Of a stretch of DNA of 64,000 bases, positions 17,782 through 27,376 are shown one piece after another. Source of the stretch: an uncultured Lachnospiraceae bacterium (lineage in GTDB: Bacteria; Bacillota; Clostridia; Lachnospirales; Lachnospiraceae); assembly GCA_934408585.1 (NCBI GenBank), contig CAKRVA010000003.1, positions 186,001 through 250,000 of the forward strand, given 5' to 3'. Numbering within the stretch: the first letter of the stretch is position 1; every line of letters starts with the position of its first letter. Both the position numbers and the translations under genes were made by a program. Below the pieces are notes generated by a model that was given only the letters and a program-made list of their open reading frames with translations, was not told the origin of the DNA and searched no databases.

Positions 17782-20700
17782 TCAATCCTTTTTCACATCC
17801 CACACAATTTTTACATTGTCTTTACCGTATTTTGAAGATAATTTTTCCTGCAAATCCTCATCTGCATTAACGCTGAAATTCGGTGGAAGCTTTTTGATTG
17901 CCTTTTCATTTTCAATGTAAACTACCACGCTGTCTCTGCCATCAGAGGTTTTCAACAACTCAAGGAACTCCCCGGAAGCCTGTGCATAACTTTCCTTGTC
18001 CGGGAACTTCACCCATAACTTCCTTGGAATTTCATCAAATGCCGTGACTTTCTCACAAATCAGCTTTCCGTCACGGTCCTCTTCTAAAGAAACTCTTCCT
18101 TTAATAAATACCTTATTATCTTCCTGGAGCTTGGCGCTGTTTCTTTCATAATCTTTTGGAAAAACAATTACTTCCACACTGCCCACCAAATCTTCCAGCT
18201 GCAAAAATGCCATGACCTTATCATTCTTTGTATATTTAATTTTTTTATCCGCAATCAATCCACCGATGGTTACGGATTCATTGTCCCGCACTCTGGCATA
18301 TCCACTTTCTTCATCCAGTGCAAAATCGGCAGTTGTGTTCGTAATTCCTTTTTTCCACAGTTCTTCCTGCTCCTGCAGAGGATGTCCGCTGACATAAATT
18401 CCAAGCACTTCTTTTTCAAATGCAAGAAGCATATCCTTCGAATATTCTCCGACATCCGGCATATGGATATCATAGTCCTTCTTATTTTCTTCGTCCACAA
18501 TATCAAAAAGGCTCATCTGGCCCGCCATACTGTTCTTGCGGTCATGAAGAATACGATCCAGAATCTGCATATAGACGCTCATATATTGCTTTCTGGTTCC
18601 TCCAAAGCTGTCAAAAGCACCGGCTTTGATAAAGTTTTCAATTGCCTTGCGGTTCATGTCCTTATCTGCCATACGCGTCATGAAGTCCTGAAGACTCTTA
18701 AACTCTCCGAACTCCTCACGCTCCTTCACAACTCCCTCAATAACCGGTCTTCCTACACTTTTAATCGCATTCAGGGAATAACGGATTGCATTTCCATCCA
18801 CGGAAAATCCAATCTCTCCATGATTGATGTCCGGCGGAAGTATTGGAATTCCCATATTCCGGCAGGTCATAATGTATTCCGCTACTTTTCCGGAATTATC
18901 AATGACCGACGTCATAAGCGCTGCCATAAATTCTACCGGATAGTAGTATTTCAAAAATGCCGTCTGGTAGGCCACCACTGCATAGCATGCTGCATGCGAC
19001 TTATTAAACGCATACTTGGCAAAATCCATCATTTCATCATAAATCTGCGATGCCACCTGTTCCGGAATTCCCTTCGATACACAGCCGGGAACACCTTCTT
19101 CCTCGTTTCCATAAATAAAGTTTGCCCGTTCCTTTTCCATAACAGACTGTTTCTTTTTACTCATGGCACGACGTACCAGGTCACTTCTGCCAAGCGTATA
19201 ACCACCGAGGTCACGCACAATCTGCATAACCTGTTCCTGATAAACAATACATCCATAGGTGGAAGAAAGAATCGGTTCCAGCTGTGGGCAGGAATACGTT
19301 ACATTTGCGAAATTGCTTTTTCCTTTAATGTATTTTGGGATAAAATCCATAGGACCCGGACGATACAGGGAAATTCCCGCAATAATATCTTCCAGATTCT
19401 GTGGTTTCAGTTCCTTCATAAAGTTGCGCATTCCACCACTTTCCAACTGGAATACACCATCCGTTTTTCCGGTACCGATGGATGCCAGCACCTTTTTATC
19501 ATCAAAATCTATATGGTCTAAATCAATCTCAATTCCTTTACTTTGTTTTACCAGCTTTACAGCATGCTGCAATACCGTAAGTGTACGAAGTCCCAGGAAA
19601 TCCATCTTCAAAAGTCCAAGTTCTTCAATGGTTGTCATTGTGAACTGGGTGGTTATGGAACCATCTGCCCCCCTTGACAACGGAACCAGTTCCTCCGCGG
19701 GTCTGGAACAGATTACAACACCTGCGGCATGCATGGATGTATGTCTTGGAAGTCCTTCCAGACGTTTGCTCATATCCAGAAGCTCACGCACCTGTTCATC
19801 CGTTTCGTAAGCCTTTCGCAGGTCAGGATTCATCTGCAGTGCTTTTTCTATCGTAATATTCAACTCATTCGGAATCATTTTGGCGAGAGAATCCACGTAA
19901 GCATACGGCAAATCCATGACTCTTCCCACATCACGGATTACTCCCTTGGCAGCCAGCGTTCCAAATGTTACAATCTGCACTACCTTTTCTGCCCCGTATT
20001 TACGCCCTACATAGTCAATGACCTCCTGACGTCGTTCGAAACAGAAGTCAATATCAATATCCGGCATGGACACACGTTCCGGATTTAAAAAACGTTCAAA
20101 CAGGAGGTTATAGCGGAGTGGGTCAATATTCGTAATCTTAAGACAGTAAGAAACGATACTTCCTGCTGCCGAACCTCTTCCCGGTCCTACCATAATATCA
20201 TTTTGCTTTGCATAATTGATAAAGTCCCAGACAATCAGGAAGTAATCCACATATCCCATTGTCTTAATTACATTGAGCTCATAGTCCAATCGCTCTTTCA
20301 GCGTCTGGCCGCTTTCTCCTGCAGGTGCATTGAAATCTTCCCCGTAGCGCTCCTTCAGGCCATCATAGCAAAGCTTATTTAAATAACTCCAGGAGTCATA
20401 TCCTTCCGGCACATCAAATTTAGGGAGCTTTGTTACTCCAAATTCAATTTCCACATGGCAGCGGTCTGCAATCCGCTGTGTATTTTCTACTGCCTCCCAT
20501 GCATAAGGAAACAGCGCTTTCATCTCTTCTTCACTCTTCACATAATATTGACCGCCTTCATAACGCATACGGTCCTCATCCGAAAGCTTTTTTCCGGTCT
20601 GCAGGCAAAGCAGGATATCATGAGGCTTCACATCATCTGCATACGTGTAATGCACATCATTCGTAACAACAAGCGGAATGTTCAATTCCTTGCTCATTTG

Positions 20701-21273
20701 CAAAAGCGTGGTGTTTACCAGCTTCTGTTCCGGTATCCCATGGTCCTGAAGCTCCAGGAAATAATTTCCTTCTCCAAAGCAGTCCAGATATTTTAATGCC
20801 GTCTTTTTGGCTTCATCCACAAGTCCCTTCTGGATATAACGCTGTACTTCACCGGCAAGACATGCAGATAGGGCAATCAGACCTTCATGATTTTCCCGTA
20901 ACAGCTCCATATCAACACGTGGCTTATAATAATAGCCTTCGGTAAAACCGCGGCTTACAATTTTCATCAGATTATCATATCCGGTATTATTTTCTGCCAG
21001 CAGCACAAGATGATAATAACGGTCCTCACCGCCGGTCAGTTCTTTATCAAACCGGGAATTCGGAGCCACATATACCTCACACCCGATAATCGGGTTAATG
21101 CCCTGTGCCTTACATTCTTTGTAAAAATCAATCACACCATACATTACTCCATGGTCCGTAATGGCAGCACTGTTCATACCAAGCTCTTTGACACGCTTTA
21201 CATATTCTTTTATTTTATTTGAACCATCCAAAAGGCTGTATTCGGTATGGACATGCAAATGAGTAAATGCCAT
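17782..21273 (-). CDS. dnaE: DNA polymerase III subunit alpha
   Basis: An 1163-residue replicative polymerase subunit of the DnaE1 type. The PHP domain (about 1-280) opens with FTHLHVHTEYSLLDG. The catalytic palm holds GPGRGSAAGSIVSYCL and PDIDIDFCFERR, the DxD metal site. Later come the HHH motif and an OB-fold (about 990-1065, ESVTIGGLIADKKIKYTKND). I start at the ATG at 21273 (MAFTHLHVH) because AGGGAGGAACACC precedes it; the frame extends nine codons further without support. Many Firmicutes also have PolC, so this may do lagging-strand initiation or general synthesis. Confidence 0.97.
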   Translation of the reverse strand: MAFTHLHVHTEYSLLDGSNKIKEYVKRVKELGMNSAAITDHGVMYGVIDFYKECKAQGINPIIGCEVYVAPNSRFDKELTGGEDRYYHLVLLAENNTGYDNLMKIVSRGFTEGYYYKPRVDMELLRENHEGLIALSACLAGEVQRYIQKGLVDEAKKTALKYLDCFGEGNYFLELQDHGIPEQKLVNTTLLQMSKELNIPLVVTNDVHYTYADDVKPHDILLCLQTGKKLSDEDRMRYEGGQYYVKSEEEMKALFPYAWEAVENTQRIADRCHVEIEFGVTKLPKFDVPEGYDSWSYLNKLCYDGLKERYGEDFNAPAGESGQTLKERLDYELNVIKTMGYVDYFLIVWDFINYAKQNDIMVGPGRGSAAGSIVSYCLKITNIDPLRYNLLFERFLNPERVSMPDIDIDFCFERRQEVIDYVGRKYGAEKVVQIVTFGTLAAKGVIRDVGRVMDLPYAYVDSLAKMIPNELNITIEKALQMNPDLRKAYETDEQVRELLDMSKRLEGLPRHTSMHAAGVVICSRPAEELVPLSRGADGSITTQFTMTTIEELGLLKMDFLGLRTLTVLQHAVKLVKQSKGIEIDLDHIDFDDKKVLASIGTGKTDGVFQLESGGMRNFMKELKPQNLEDIIAGISLYRPGPMDFIPKYIKGKSNFANVTYSCPQLEPILSSTYGCIVYQEQVMQIVRDLGGYTLGRSDLVRRAMSKKKQSVMEKERANFIYGNEEEGVPGCVSKGIPEQVASQIYDEMMDFAKYAFNKSHAACYAVVAYQTAFLKYYYPVEFMAALMTSVIDNSGKVAEYIMTCRNMGIPILPPDINHGEIGFSVDGNAIRYSLNAIKSVGRPVIEGVVKEREEFGEFKSLQDFMTRMADKDMNRKAIENFIKAGAFDSFGGTRKQYMSVYMQILDRILHDRKNSMAGQMSLFDIVDEENKKDYDIHMPDVGEYSKDMLLAFEKEVLGIYVSGHPLQEQEELWKKGITNTTADFALDEESGYARVRDNESVTIGGLIADKKIKYTKNDKVMAFLQLEDLVGSVEVIVFPKDYERNSAKLQEDNKVFIKGRVSLEEDRDGKLICEKVTAFDEIPRKLWVKFPDKESYAQASGEFLELLKTSDGRDSVVVYIENEKAIKKLPPNFSVNADEDLQEKLSSKYGKDNVKIVWDVKKD

Positions 21274-21370
21274 GGTGTTCCTCCCTGTCTGTTGTTTCAC
21301 TTTTCAACTCATATACAACTGTTTCTATTTTACCTCTTTATGACTGTGCTGCGCAACATGAAAAACAGAA

Positions 21371-21400
21371 CAAAAAGGCTGCCGGTTTTCCGACAGCCTT
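21371..21400 (-). terminator. intrinsic terminator after metK
   Basis: On the minus strand AAGGCTGTCGG, loop AAAA and CCGGCAGCCTT form an 11-bp stem with one mismatch, then TTTTTG. It lies 20 bases past the metK stop codon and separates metK from dnaE. Confidence 0.85.
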
Positions 21401-21420
21401 TACAACTTCTCTCGTTTTGT

Positions 21421-22602
21421 TTACAGATATTTCTTAAGTACATCTACCTTGTCAAGCTTCTCCCAAGGCAAATCAAGATCATTACGTCCAAAATGTCCGT
21501 AAGCAGCAGTCTGCTTGTAAATCGGACGACGTAAGTCAAGCATTTTAATAATTCCTGCAGGACGAAGGTCAAAGTTCTCACGAATCGCAACAAGAAGCTT
21601 CTCGTCACTTACTTTTCCGGTTCCAAAGGTATCTACCATGATGGAAGTCGGCTGAGCAACACCGATTGCATAAGATAACTGAATTTCACACTTATCTGCA
21701 AGTCCTGCTGCAACAATGTTCTTTGCGACGTAACGTGCTGCATAAGCTGCAGAACGGTCTACCTTGGTGCAATCCTTTCCGGAAAAAGCACCGCCGCCGT
21801 GACGTGCATATCCACCATAAGTATCTACGATAATTTTACGTCCGGTAAGACCAGCATCTCCGTGAGGTCCACCAATTACGAAACGACCGGTCGGGTTGAT
21901 AAAATACTTTGTATTTTCATCCAGCAATTCCTTCGGAAGAATCGGGTCAAATACATACTTCTTAATATCTTCATGAATCTGTTCCTGTGTTACATCTTCG
22001 TCATGCTGGGTAGAAAGAACAACTGCTTCCAGACGGATTGGCTTTCCGTTTTCATCATATTCTACGGAAACCTGGCTCTTTCCATCCGGTCTTAAATACT
22101 TCAATGTACCATCCTTACGAACCTTGGTAAGCTGAAGTGCAAGCTTATGAGCAAGTGCGATAGGATAAGGCATATATTCTTCTGTTTCATTGGTTGCATA
22201 ACCAAACATCATACCCTGGTCACCGGCTCCGGTATCCAAATCATCCTTGATGGTACCTTCCTTTGCTTCAAGTGCCTTATCAACACCCATTGCAATATCG
22301 GAAGACTGTTCATCAATTGCTACTAATACGGCACATGTGTTTCCATCAAATCCATATTCGCTCTTGGTGTAACCGATTTCTTTTACCGTATCACGTACGA
22401 CCTTCTGAATATCTACATATGCGTTTGTTGTAATTTCTCCGGTTACTAATGCAAAACCGGTACATACTGCGGTTTCACAAGCAACACGGCTCATAGGGTC
22501 TTTTTCCATGCATGCGTCAAGAATCGCATCGGAAATTGCGTCACAGACTTTGTCAGGATGTCCTTCTGTTACGGACTCGGAAGTAAATAATCTTTTTTCC
22601 AT
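21421..22602 (-). CDS. metK: S-adenosylmethionine synthetase
   Basis: A 393-residue enzyme that makes SAM from methionine and ATP. Signature motifs [12 protein letters not shown] (about 117-128) and GGGAFSGKD (about 266-274, the P-loop) are intact, and the N-terminal [18 protein letters not shown] carries the ATP/metal His and Asp. The gene stands alone between a terminator and a leader of about 400 bases that contains a SAM-I riboswitch with its own terminator. Expression should therefore fall when SAM is plentiful. A further folded element lies between that terminator and the AAAGGAGAG ribosome site. Confidence 0.98.
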   Translation of the reverse strand: MEKRLFTSESVTEGHPDKVCDAISDAILDACMEKDPMSRVACETAVCTGFALVTGEITTNAYVDIQKVVRDTVKEIGYTKSEYGFDGNTCAVLVAIDEQSSDIAMGVDKALEAKEGTIKDDLDTGAGDQGMMFGYATNETEEYMPYPIALAHKLALQLTKVRKDGTLKYLRPDGKSQVSVEYDENGKPIRLEAVVLSTQHDEDVTQEQIHEDIKKYVFDPILPKELLDENTKYFINPTGRFVIGGPHGDAGLTGRKIIVDTYGGYARHGGGAFSGKDCTKVDRSAAYAARYVAKNIVAAGLADKCEIQLSYAIGVAQPTSIMVDTFGTGKVSDEKLLVAIRENFDLRPAGIIKMLDLRRPIYKQTAAYGHFGRNDLDLPWEKLDKVDVLKKYL

Positions 22603-22663
22603 TTGTTTTCTCTCCTTTTGTTCGTTGGTTATTTGGTTATTAAGTTATTAATAAATAGCTTAA

Positions 22664-22779
22664 CTAAGCAGACTCGAAATGCTCTGCATTTCTCGTTCGC
22701 GTTGCTCGTCGTATCAATACAAATGTCTTCGCTCGTGCAAGCGCGGCTCACACAATTGTATTCATCCGACTCTGCTTAG
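22664..22779 (-). repeat. folded multi-stem element in the metK leader, after the riboswitch terminator
   Basis: On the minus strand an outer stem pairs 22767-22779 with 22664-22676 (CTAAGCAGAGTCG against CGAGTCTGCTTAG, 12 of 13). Inside are a perfect AATACAA/TTGTATT stem (22756-22762 with 22716-22722) and a perfect GAAATGC-aga-GCATTTC hairpin (22676-22692). The result is a three-way-junction shape. It is not part of the S-box aptamer. It could be a small inserted repeat (MITE-like) or a structured RNA; I do not recognise it. Confidence 0.6.
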
Positions 22780-22785
22780 TCGCGC

Positions 22786-22948
22786 AAAAAAATCCGCTTA
22801 TAAATAAGCGGACCTGACACTCGATAATCAAATCCTCTTATTGTTCGATTCGCCGATAGGCTTTTTGCTCGCTCAGGTAGGCACCTTCCTCACTAGGGGT
22901 TGCCGTGGCTTCACAGGTCCTATGTACCTCCACCACTCTGAATAAGAG
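22786..22948 (-). promoter_or_regulatory. SAM-I (S-box) riboswitch with terminator, controlling metK
   Basis: The minus strand carries the S-box core: CTCTTAT...CAGAGTGGTGGAGG at the 5' side, GAAGCCACGGCAACC in the middle, GGTGCC further on, and the closing P1 strand AATAAGAG (22844-22837). The aptamer spans about 22837-22948. The expression platform is a perfect 8-bp terminator stem TCCGCTTA/TAAGCGGA (22793-22812) followed by TTTTTTT (22792-22786). SAM binding should favour this terminator and shut off metK. Confidence 0.93.
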
Positions 22949-22983
22949 ATTCTCTACAATATTGAATTTTCATATCTAGACAT

Positions 22984-23012
22984 AGGCTACACCATACAAA
23001 CCACTTTGTCAA
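22984..23012 (-). promoter_or_regulatory. metK leader promoter
   Basis: On the minus strand TTGACA (23012-23007), 17 bases, then TAGCCT (22989-22984). The -10 is weak but the position, about 35 bases upstream of the SAM aptamer, is right. It is divergent from the HD-GYP gene promoter. Confidence 0.5.
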
Positions 23013-23036
23013 TCCTTTTCTACAAGATGTGGTGAA

Positions 23037-23065
23037 TTGACCTTTTTTCGCATTTCCATTATAAT
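23037..23065 (+). promoter_or_regulatory. promoter of the HD-GYP gene
   Basis: TTGACC (23037-23042), a 17-base spacer and perfect TATAAT (23060-23065). The start codon follows about 40 bases later, with CAGGAGG before it. Confidence 0.8.
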
Positions 23066-23104
23066 ATTTGTATAGTTTTTTGTCTTTGTTTTTCAGGAGG
23101 CATT

Positions 23105-24181
23105 ATGAAACGAATACCAACTTCTGAGCTGACTCCCGGCATGATTACTGCCGAGGACGTTTATAATTATCAATACCAGCTTATCTTGCCAAAAGGTATT
23201 GTATTAAATGATAAGACAATTACGAAGCTTGCCTTTTATTCCATTATCTCTGTCCGTGTAGAAGATCAGTCTCTTCAGACAGAGCCGGACAGCGACAGTT
23301 ATTGTCTTTCTTATGCTGAGCGAATTCGCAAAAGTCCCGAATTTATCAAATTTAAAAAGGAATTTGAGAGCGATGTAGATGACTTTCGTTCTACGATTAA
23401 TGACGTCGTCCAAAAAGGCTCCCCTTTAAATGTGGAAAAGCTGATGAATCATACCATTGACGTGATGAATCTCGCTTCAACCACTCCGAATCTTTTTGAC
23501 ATGCTCCACAGTATGCGTATTTATGATGATGCCACCTATGTTCATAGCATGAATGTAGCACTTATATGCAATATCTTTGCCCGATGGTTACGTCTGGATG
23601 AGGACGAGATAAAAAAGGCAACCGTCAGTGGTCTTCTGCATGATATCGGCAAGTTGAAAATGCCTGAGGAGATTTTAAAGAAACCGGACAAGCTTACCAA
23701 GCAGGAGTACAGCATTATCAAACGGCACCCACAGGAGGGATATCGTATTTTACAGAATTCCACTCTGGATACCGATATACTCAATGCGGTTTTGATGCAC
23801 CATGAACGTTGCGACGGTAGCGGATATCCTTTCGGACTTTCCTTAAACCAGATTACCCCTTATGCCAAAATGGTTGCCATCGCGGATGTATATGACGCGA
23901 CTACTTCTGCCAGAGTTTACCGTGATGCTCTCTGTCCTTTCAAATCCATCTCCATCTTTGAACAGGAAGGACTGCAGAAATATGACCCGAAATACATTAT
24001 GACATTCCTGGAAAACGTCGTGAATACTTACCTGCTGAATGATGTTCTTCTCAGCAACGGATTAAGAGGTACGATTGTTTATATCAACAAGGAAAAATTA
24101 TCCGCTCCAACGATTAAAACGGAGCATGGTTTCATTGACTTGTATTTACATCCCGATATACAAATAGAAGCACTGATATAA
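23105..24181 (+). CDS. HD-GYP domain protein (putative c-di-GMP phosphodiesterase)
   Basis: A 358-residue soluble protein. The C-terminal HD-GYP domain (about 140-300) has HSMNVALICN, the HD pair in GLLHDIGKLKMPEEIL, HHERCDGSGYPFGL and the later D in AIADVYDATTSARVYRD, so the metal ligands appear complete. The segment HHERCDGSGYP is the HHExxDGxGYP signature. The N-terminal ~120 residues look like a regulatory region without membrane spans. HD-GYP enzymes cleave cyclic di-GMP. The gene has its own promoter, a CAGGAGG site before the ATG and a terminator overlapping its stop, so it is monocistronic. Whether it is catalytically active here is unproven. Confidence 0.9.
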   Translation: MKRIPTSELTPGMITAEDVYNYQYQLILPKGIVLNDKTITKLAFYSIISVRVEDQSLQTEPDSDSYCLSYAERIRKSPEFIKFKKEFESDVDDFRSTINDVVQKGSPLNVEKLMNHTIDVMNLASTTPNLFDMLHSMRIYDDATYVHSMNVALICNIFARWLRLDEDEIKKATVSGLLHDIGKLKMPEEILKKPDKLTKQEYSIIKRHPQEGYRILQNSTLDTDILNAVLMHHERCDGSGYPFGLSLNQITPYAKMVAIADVYDATTSARVYRDALCPFKSISIFEQEGLQKYDPKYIMTFLENVVNTYLLNDVLLSNGLRGTIVYINKEKLSAPTIKTEHGFIDLYLHPDIQIEALI

Positions 24182-24206
24182 TAACTATCAGTGCTTCCTT
24201 TTTCTT
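24169..24206 (+). terminator. terminator overlapping the end of the HD-GYP gene
   Basis: AGCACTGATA (24169-24178) and TATCAGTGCT (24186-24195) form a perfect 10-bp stem, then TCCTTTTTCTTTT. It includes the stop codon. On the minus strand a weaker U-rich tail (TTCTATTTG) could also serve murA. Confidence 0.85.
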
Positions 24207-24219
24207 TTCTTCTTAATTA

Positions 24220-25512
24220 TCAGCCTGTTTTTAAGCGGAATTTCTGTAAATCTCTTTCCGTACTGATTTTATCAATCTGTGCTCCCAGACTGCTCAGCTT
24301 AATATGAAAATCCTCATATCCACGCTCGATAAATTTAATATCATCTACGGTGCTGATGCCATCTGCTGCCAATGCTGCAATCACAAGTGCTGCTCCGGCA
24401 CGCAGGTCAGGTGCGGTAATACTTGCTCCTGTATATTTGGGAACTCCATCAATGATTGCTGTATTTCCCTCTACCTTAATATTCGCACCCATCCGGGTCA
24501 ATTCATCCACATATTTGAAACGGTTTTCAAAAATACTCTCGGTCACAATACTTGTTCCCTTGGACAGTCCAAGCGTAACGGTAATTTGCGGCTGCATATC
24601 CGTAGGAAATCCCGGATATGGCAACGTCTTTACATGTGTATGTGATAACTGTTTGGACGCTACCACACGTACAGCATCATCCGATTCTTCTACTTCACAG
24701 CCTATCTCCAAAAGCTTTGCACTAATGGATTCCAAATGCTTCGGAATTACATTTTTTACCGTAACATCGCCCTTTGTAACTGCCGCTGCAAACATAAAGG
24801 TTCCGGCTTCTATCTGATCGGGAATAACCGTATATTCGGTTCCATGAAGCTTCTGTACTCCCTTGATACGGATTACATCAGTTCCAGCCCCTTTAATATT
24901 GGCACCCATACTGTTTAGGAAGTTTGCCACATCAACCACATGTGGTTCCTTGGCTGCATTTTCAATAATGGTCTGTCCTTCTGCCATTACAGCTGCCATC
25001 ATTACATTGATGGTTGCACCAACTGTAACAACATCCATATAAATATGGCTTCCTGCAAGCTTTTCTGCCTCTGCAAAAATCAGTCCATACTCAATCCGGA
25101 CCTCTGCTCCTAACGCGCGAAAACCTTTAATATGCTGGTCTATTGGACGCAACCCAATGTTACATCCGCCAGGTAAGGATACCTGGGCTTTTTTATATTT
25201 TCCAAGTAATGCACCTAACAAATAATAGGATGCACGAATTTTTTTGATATAATCCCCTTCGATTACTAAATCCTTAATGTTCTTTCCGGATATTTTTGCC
25301 GTATGACGGTCAATACGTTCTACCGTTCCTCCGATGCTTTCAATTGCCTGCATCATCACATTGGTATCCCGAACGTCAGGGATGTTCTCTATTAATACGG
25401 TTTCATCCGTCATTACTGCTGCTGCCAGAATTGCCAGTGAGGCGTTCTTGGCTCCACCAATCTCGACCTCGCCAACTAACGGATTGCCACCTTTAATTGC
25501 ATACTGTTCCAT
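24220..25512 (-). CDS. murA: UDP-N-acetylglucosamine 1-carboxyvinyltransferase
   Basis: A 430-residue EPSP-synthase-fold enzyme for the first committed step of peptidoglycan synthesis, transferring enolpyruvate from PEP to UDP-GlcNAc. The N-terminal GGNPLVGEVEIGGAKNASLA contains the conserved Lys-Asn pair. PGGCNIGLRPIDQHIKGF is at about 115-132; here the position equivalent to the fosfomycin-target cysteine is Cys in PGGCNIG. TDMQPQ and LRAGAALVIAALAA follow. Most Firmicutes have two MurA copies; this one has its own promoter. It lies downstream of an M23 peptidase gene on the same strand. Confidence 0.95.
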   Translation of the reverse strand: MEQYAIKGGNPLVGEVEIGGAKNASLAILAAAVMTDETVLIENIPDVRDTNVMMQAIESIGGTVERIDRHTAKISGKNIKDLVIEGDYIKKIRASYYLLGALLGKYKKAQVSLPGGCNIGLRPIDQHIKGFRALGAEVRIEYGLIFAEAEKLAGSHIYMDVVTVGATINVMMAAVMAEGQTIIENAAKEPHVVDVANFLNSMGANIKGAGTDVIRIKGVQKLHGTEYTVIPDQIEAGTFMFAAAVTKGDVTVKNVIPKHLESISAKLLEIGCEVEESDDAVRVVASKQLSHTHVKTLPYPGFPTDMQPQITVTLGLSKGTSIVTESIFENRFKYVDELTRMGANIKVEGNTAIIDGVPKYTGASITAPDLRAGAALVIAALAADGISTVDDIKFIERGYEDFHIKLSSLGAQIDKISTERDLQKFRLKTG

Positions 25513-25577
25513 GGCATACCTCTATCATGCTATTGATATATTCATCCAGTATTTCTCTCAAGTCTTTTTTATGCAAA

Positions 25578-25619
25578 ATGCGTTCGCATACATTATACCA
25601 CAATAACTTTCTCTGTAAA
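25578..25619 (-). promoter_or_regulatory. murA promoter with a palindrome at the start point
   Basis: On the minus strand TTTACA (25619-25614), 16 bases, TATAAT (25597-25592). The 12-base palindrome-like ATGCGAACGCAT (25589-25578) straddles the expected start of transcription, so a repressor could act there. The regulator is unknown. Confidence 0.6.
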
Positions 25620-25662
25620 CACGAACATATATTCATGCATCGTAACCCCTTGTAATATCTGC

Positions 25663-27246
25663 CTAATTCAGATACTTCAGCGGATTTACCTGTGAGCCGC
25701 CAATCAGTATTTCAAAATGCAGATGTGGTCCTGTACTTACGCCGGTATTACCACTCAATGCAATTCGCTGTCCCTGGGAAACTGTCTGTCCCGCAGATAC
25801 AAGCACCTTACTCAGGTGACCATACCTGGTCTGTCTTCCGTCCGGGTGATTGATATAAACCACATAACCATATCCGCTTCCCCATCCGGCTTTCGCTACC
25901 GTACCACCACAGGATGCGTAAACGGCAGATCCACTTGGAATTGCCCAGTCAACACCCTTATGATAAGAGCTTGCACCTCTTGTCGGTCTGTTTCTACGTC
26001 CAAAGTTAGAAGATAATCTGCCTCCCGAAATTGGTTTGATATAAGTTGGCGGTATCTTTGTTCCGCGTTCTACAATCTTCGGAACTGCTTCGTAAGTAAC
26101 CTCTTCCTTGATAATTTCCTCGGAAACTTTTTTATTGTTTTCAAAAGACACTACTGCAACTACTTTACGATGTCCTGCGGACGGTTGCTGCAAAACCTTA
26201 GTTTCCGTTGTATACCAGTCGTCATTATCAATGTATATGACATCTGCTTCGTAGTCCTCTTCATAATACATCTCTTCCTGACGAAGCACGGCAAGCTTTG
26301 GCTTTGCCACTGTAATAATCAGTTCATCATCCGGACGAATCATGGAATTTTCATTTTCCAAAGACTCATTCATTTCTACAAGCTGATCCACCGGGATATT
26401 GGTCTTCATCGCAATTCCCGACAATGTGTCACCGGAAACCACCTTGTAAACCTCGTTTTTCTGTTCCTCGCTTGTCACATCATTGATTGCCACACTGATG
26501 TCCGTCAATTCACGTTCATCCAAATAAGCTTCTACTACCTCAATATCATCCCCAAAGCCCATGGAAATTATACCGAGTTCATAATCTCCAAAGTCTTTTT
26601 CCACATCCGGTTCAATCGCATTAAAAAGCGACGTCATATCCGCCTGAAAACCTGCTTCTAGATTTACTGCCTCTGCCGCTTCTTCCTGCTTTTTCACTTC
26701 CTCCTTCGTGGAAACCGATGCTGCCAGCACCGGAAGCTCTCTCGTTGCATCAAGCTGCAATTCTACCTGATACTGCTTGTCCGCATCATACCGGTTCACT
26801 GCTGCCTGCAAAAGTCCAACGACCTCATTCAGATTTGCAAGATTTATAATGTTATCATCAATTTTAATGATATAAGACTTATGCAGAGATTCCTTCATAT
26901 CATTTGCATAAACCTTTTCCATTTTGGAAATCACAGACTGGTCAGAATCAATCTTTCCCCATAACACTTCCCTGCCTTCTGTTTCCATGTCACTTTCGAC
27001 CAGAACAAGCTCATTACTTCGCAGCGCAACATTCCTTCTTGCCTCTACGGCACAGTTCTTTGCCTGCTCCAGGGAATCTACAATTCCTACTTCCTGACCG
27101 TTTAAATAAACCGTAAAAATATTATCTCCCGTTTTTTCAAATTTCACAAAAACGGGTATAAAAAAAAGACTGATTACTGCAGATAATAATGCAATTTTCA
27201 GATAACGCATCTTTAAATGTTTATAATGAGATGAAAAATGTTTCAT
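25663..27246 (-). CDS. M23-family peptidoglycan endopeptidase with LysM and G5-like domains
   Basis: A 527-residue exported protein. One N-terminal membrane segment spans about residues 14-32 (YLKIALLSAVISLFFIPVF). A long helical/beta region follows, then LysM (about 290-338, YKVVSGDTLSGIAMKTNIPV), a G5-like stretch (about 365-405, EEIIKEEVTYEAVPKIVERG), and a C-terminal Peptidase_M23 domain (about 425-527). The zinc ligands are visible: HKGVDW and HLHFE with an earlier GRLSSNFG. It should cut peptide cross-links in peptidoglycan. The start is the ATG at 27246 with AAAGGAAACGACT before it; the longer frame would run through the promoter. Confidence 0.92.
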   Translation of the reverse strand: MKHFSSHYKHLKMRYLKIALLSAVISLFFIPVFVKFEKTGDNIFTVYLNGQEVGIVDSLEQAKNCAVEARRNVALRSNELVLVESDMETEGREVLWGKIDSDQSVISKMEKVYANDMKESLHKSYIIKIDDNIINLANLNEVVGLLQAAVNRYDADKQYQVELQLDATRELPVLAASVSTKEEVKKQEEAAEAVNLEAGFQADMTSLFNAIEPDVEKDFGDYELGIISMGFGDDIEVVEAYLDERELTDISVAINDVTSEEQKNEVYKVVSGDTLSGIAMKTNIPVDQLVEMNESLENENSMIRPDDELIITVAKPKLAVLRQEEMYYEEDYEADVIYIDNDDWYTTETKVLQQPSAGHRKVVAVVSFENNKKVSEEIIKEEVTYEAVPKIVERGTKIPPTYIKPISGGRLSSNFGRRNRPTRGASSYHKGVDWAIPSGSAVYASCGGTVAKAGWGSGYGYVVYINHPDGRQTRYGHLSKVLVSAGQTVSQGQRIALSGNTGVSTGPHLHFEILIGGSQVNPLKYLN

Positions 27247-27286
27247 AGTCGTTTCCTTTAATTTGTAACAAATTCGTAACAGATTT

Positions 27287-27315
27287 ATTCTATCAGTTAT
27301 GATTTTACTTGTAAA
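27287..27315 (-). promoter_or_regulatory. promoter of the M23 peptidase gene
   Basis: On the minus strand TTTACA (27315-27310), 17 bases, TAGAAT (27292-27287), about 40 bases before the start codon. Confidence 0.65.
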
Positions 27316-27376
27316 GAGTATGTTCTTTGGTACAATAAATTCAGATGGAAATATCACAAACTGAAATTGTCACTCG

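Noticed and set aside
18382..19521. 379-codon plus-strand ORF within dnaE
   Set aside because: Antisense to a well-conserved dnaE; long shadow frames are expected opposite such genes.
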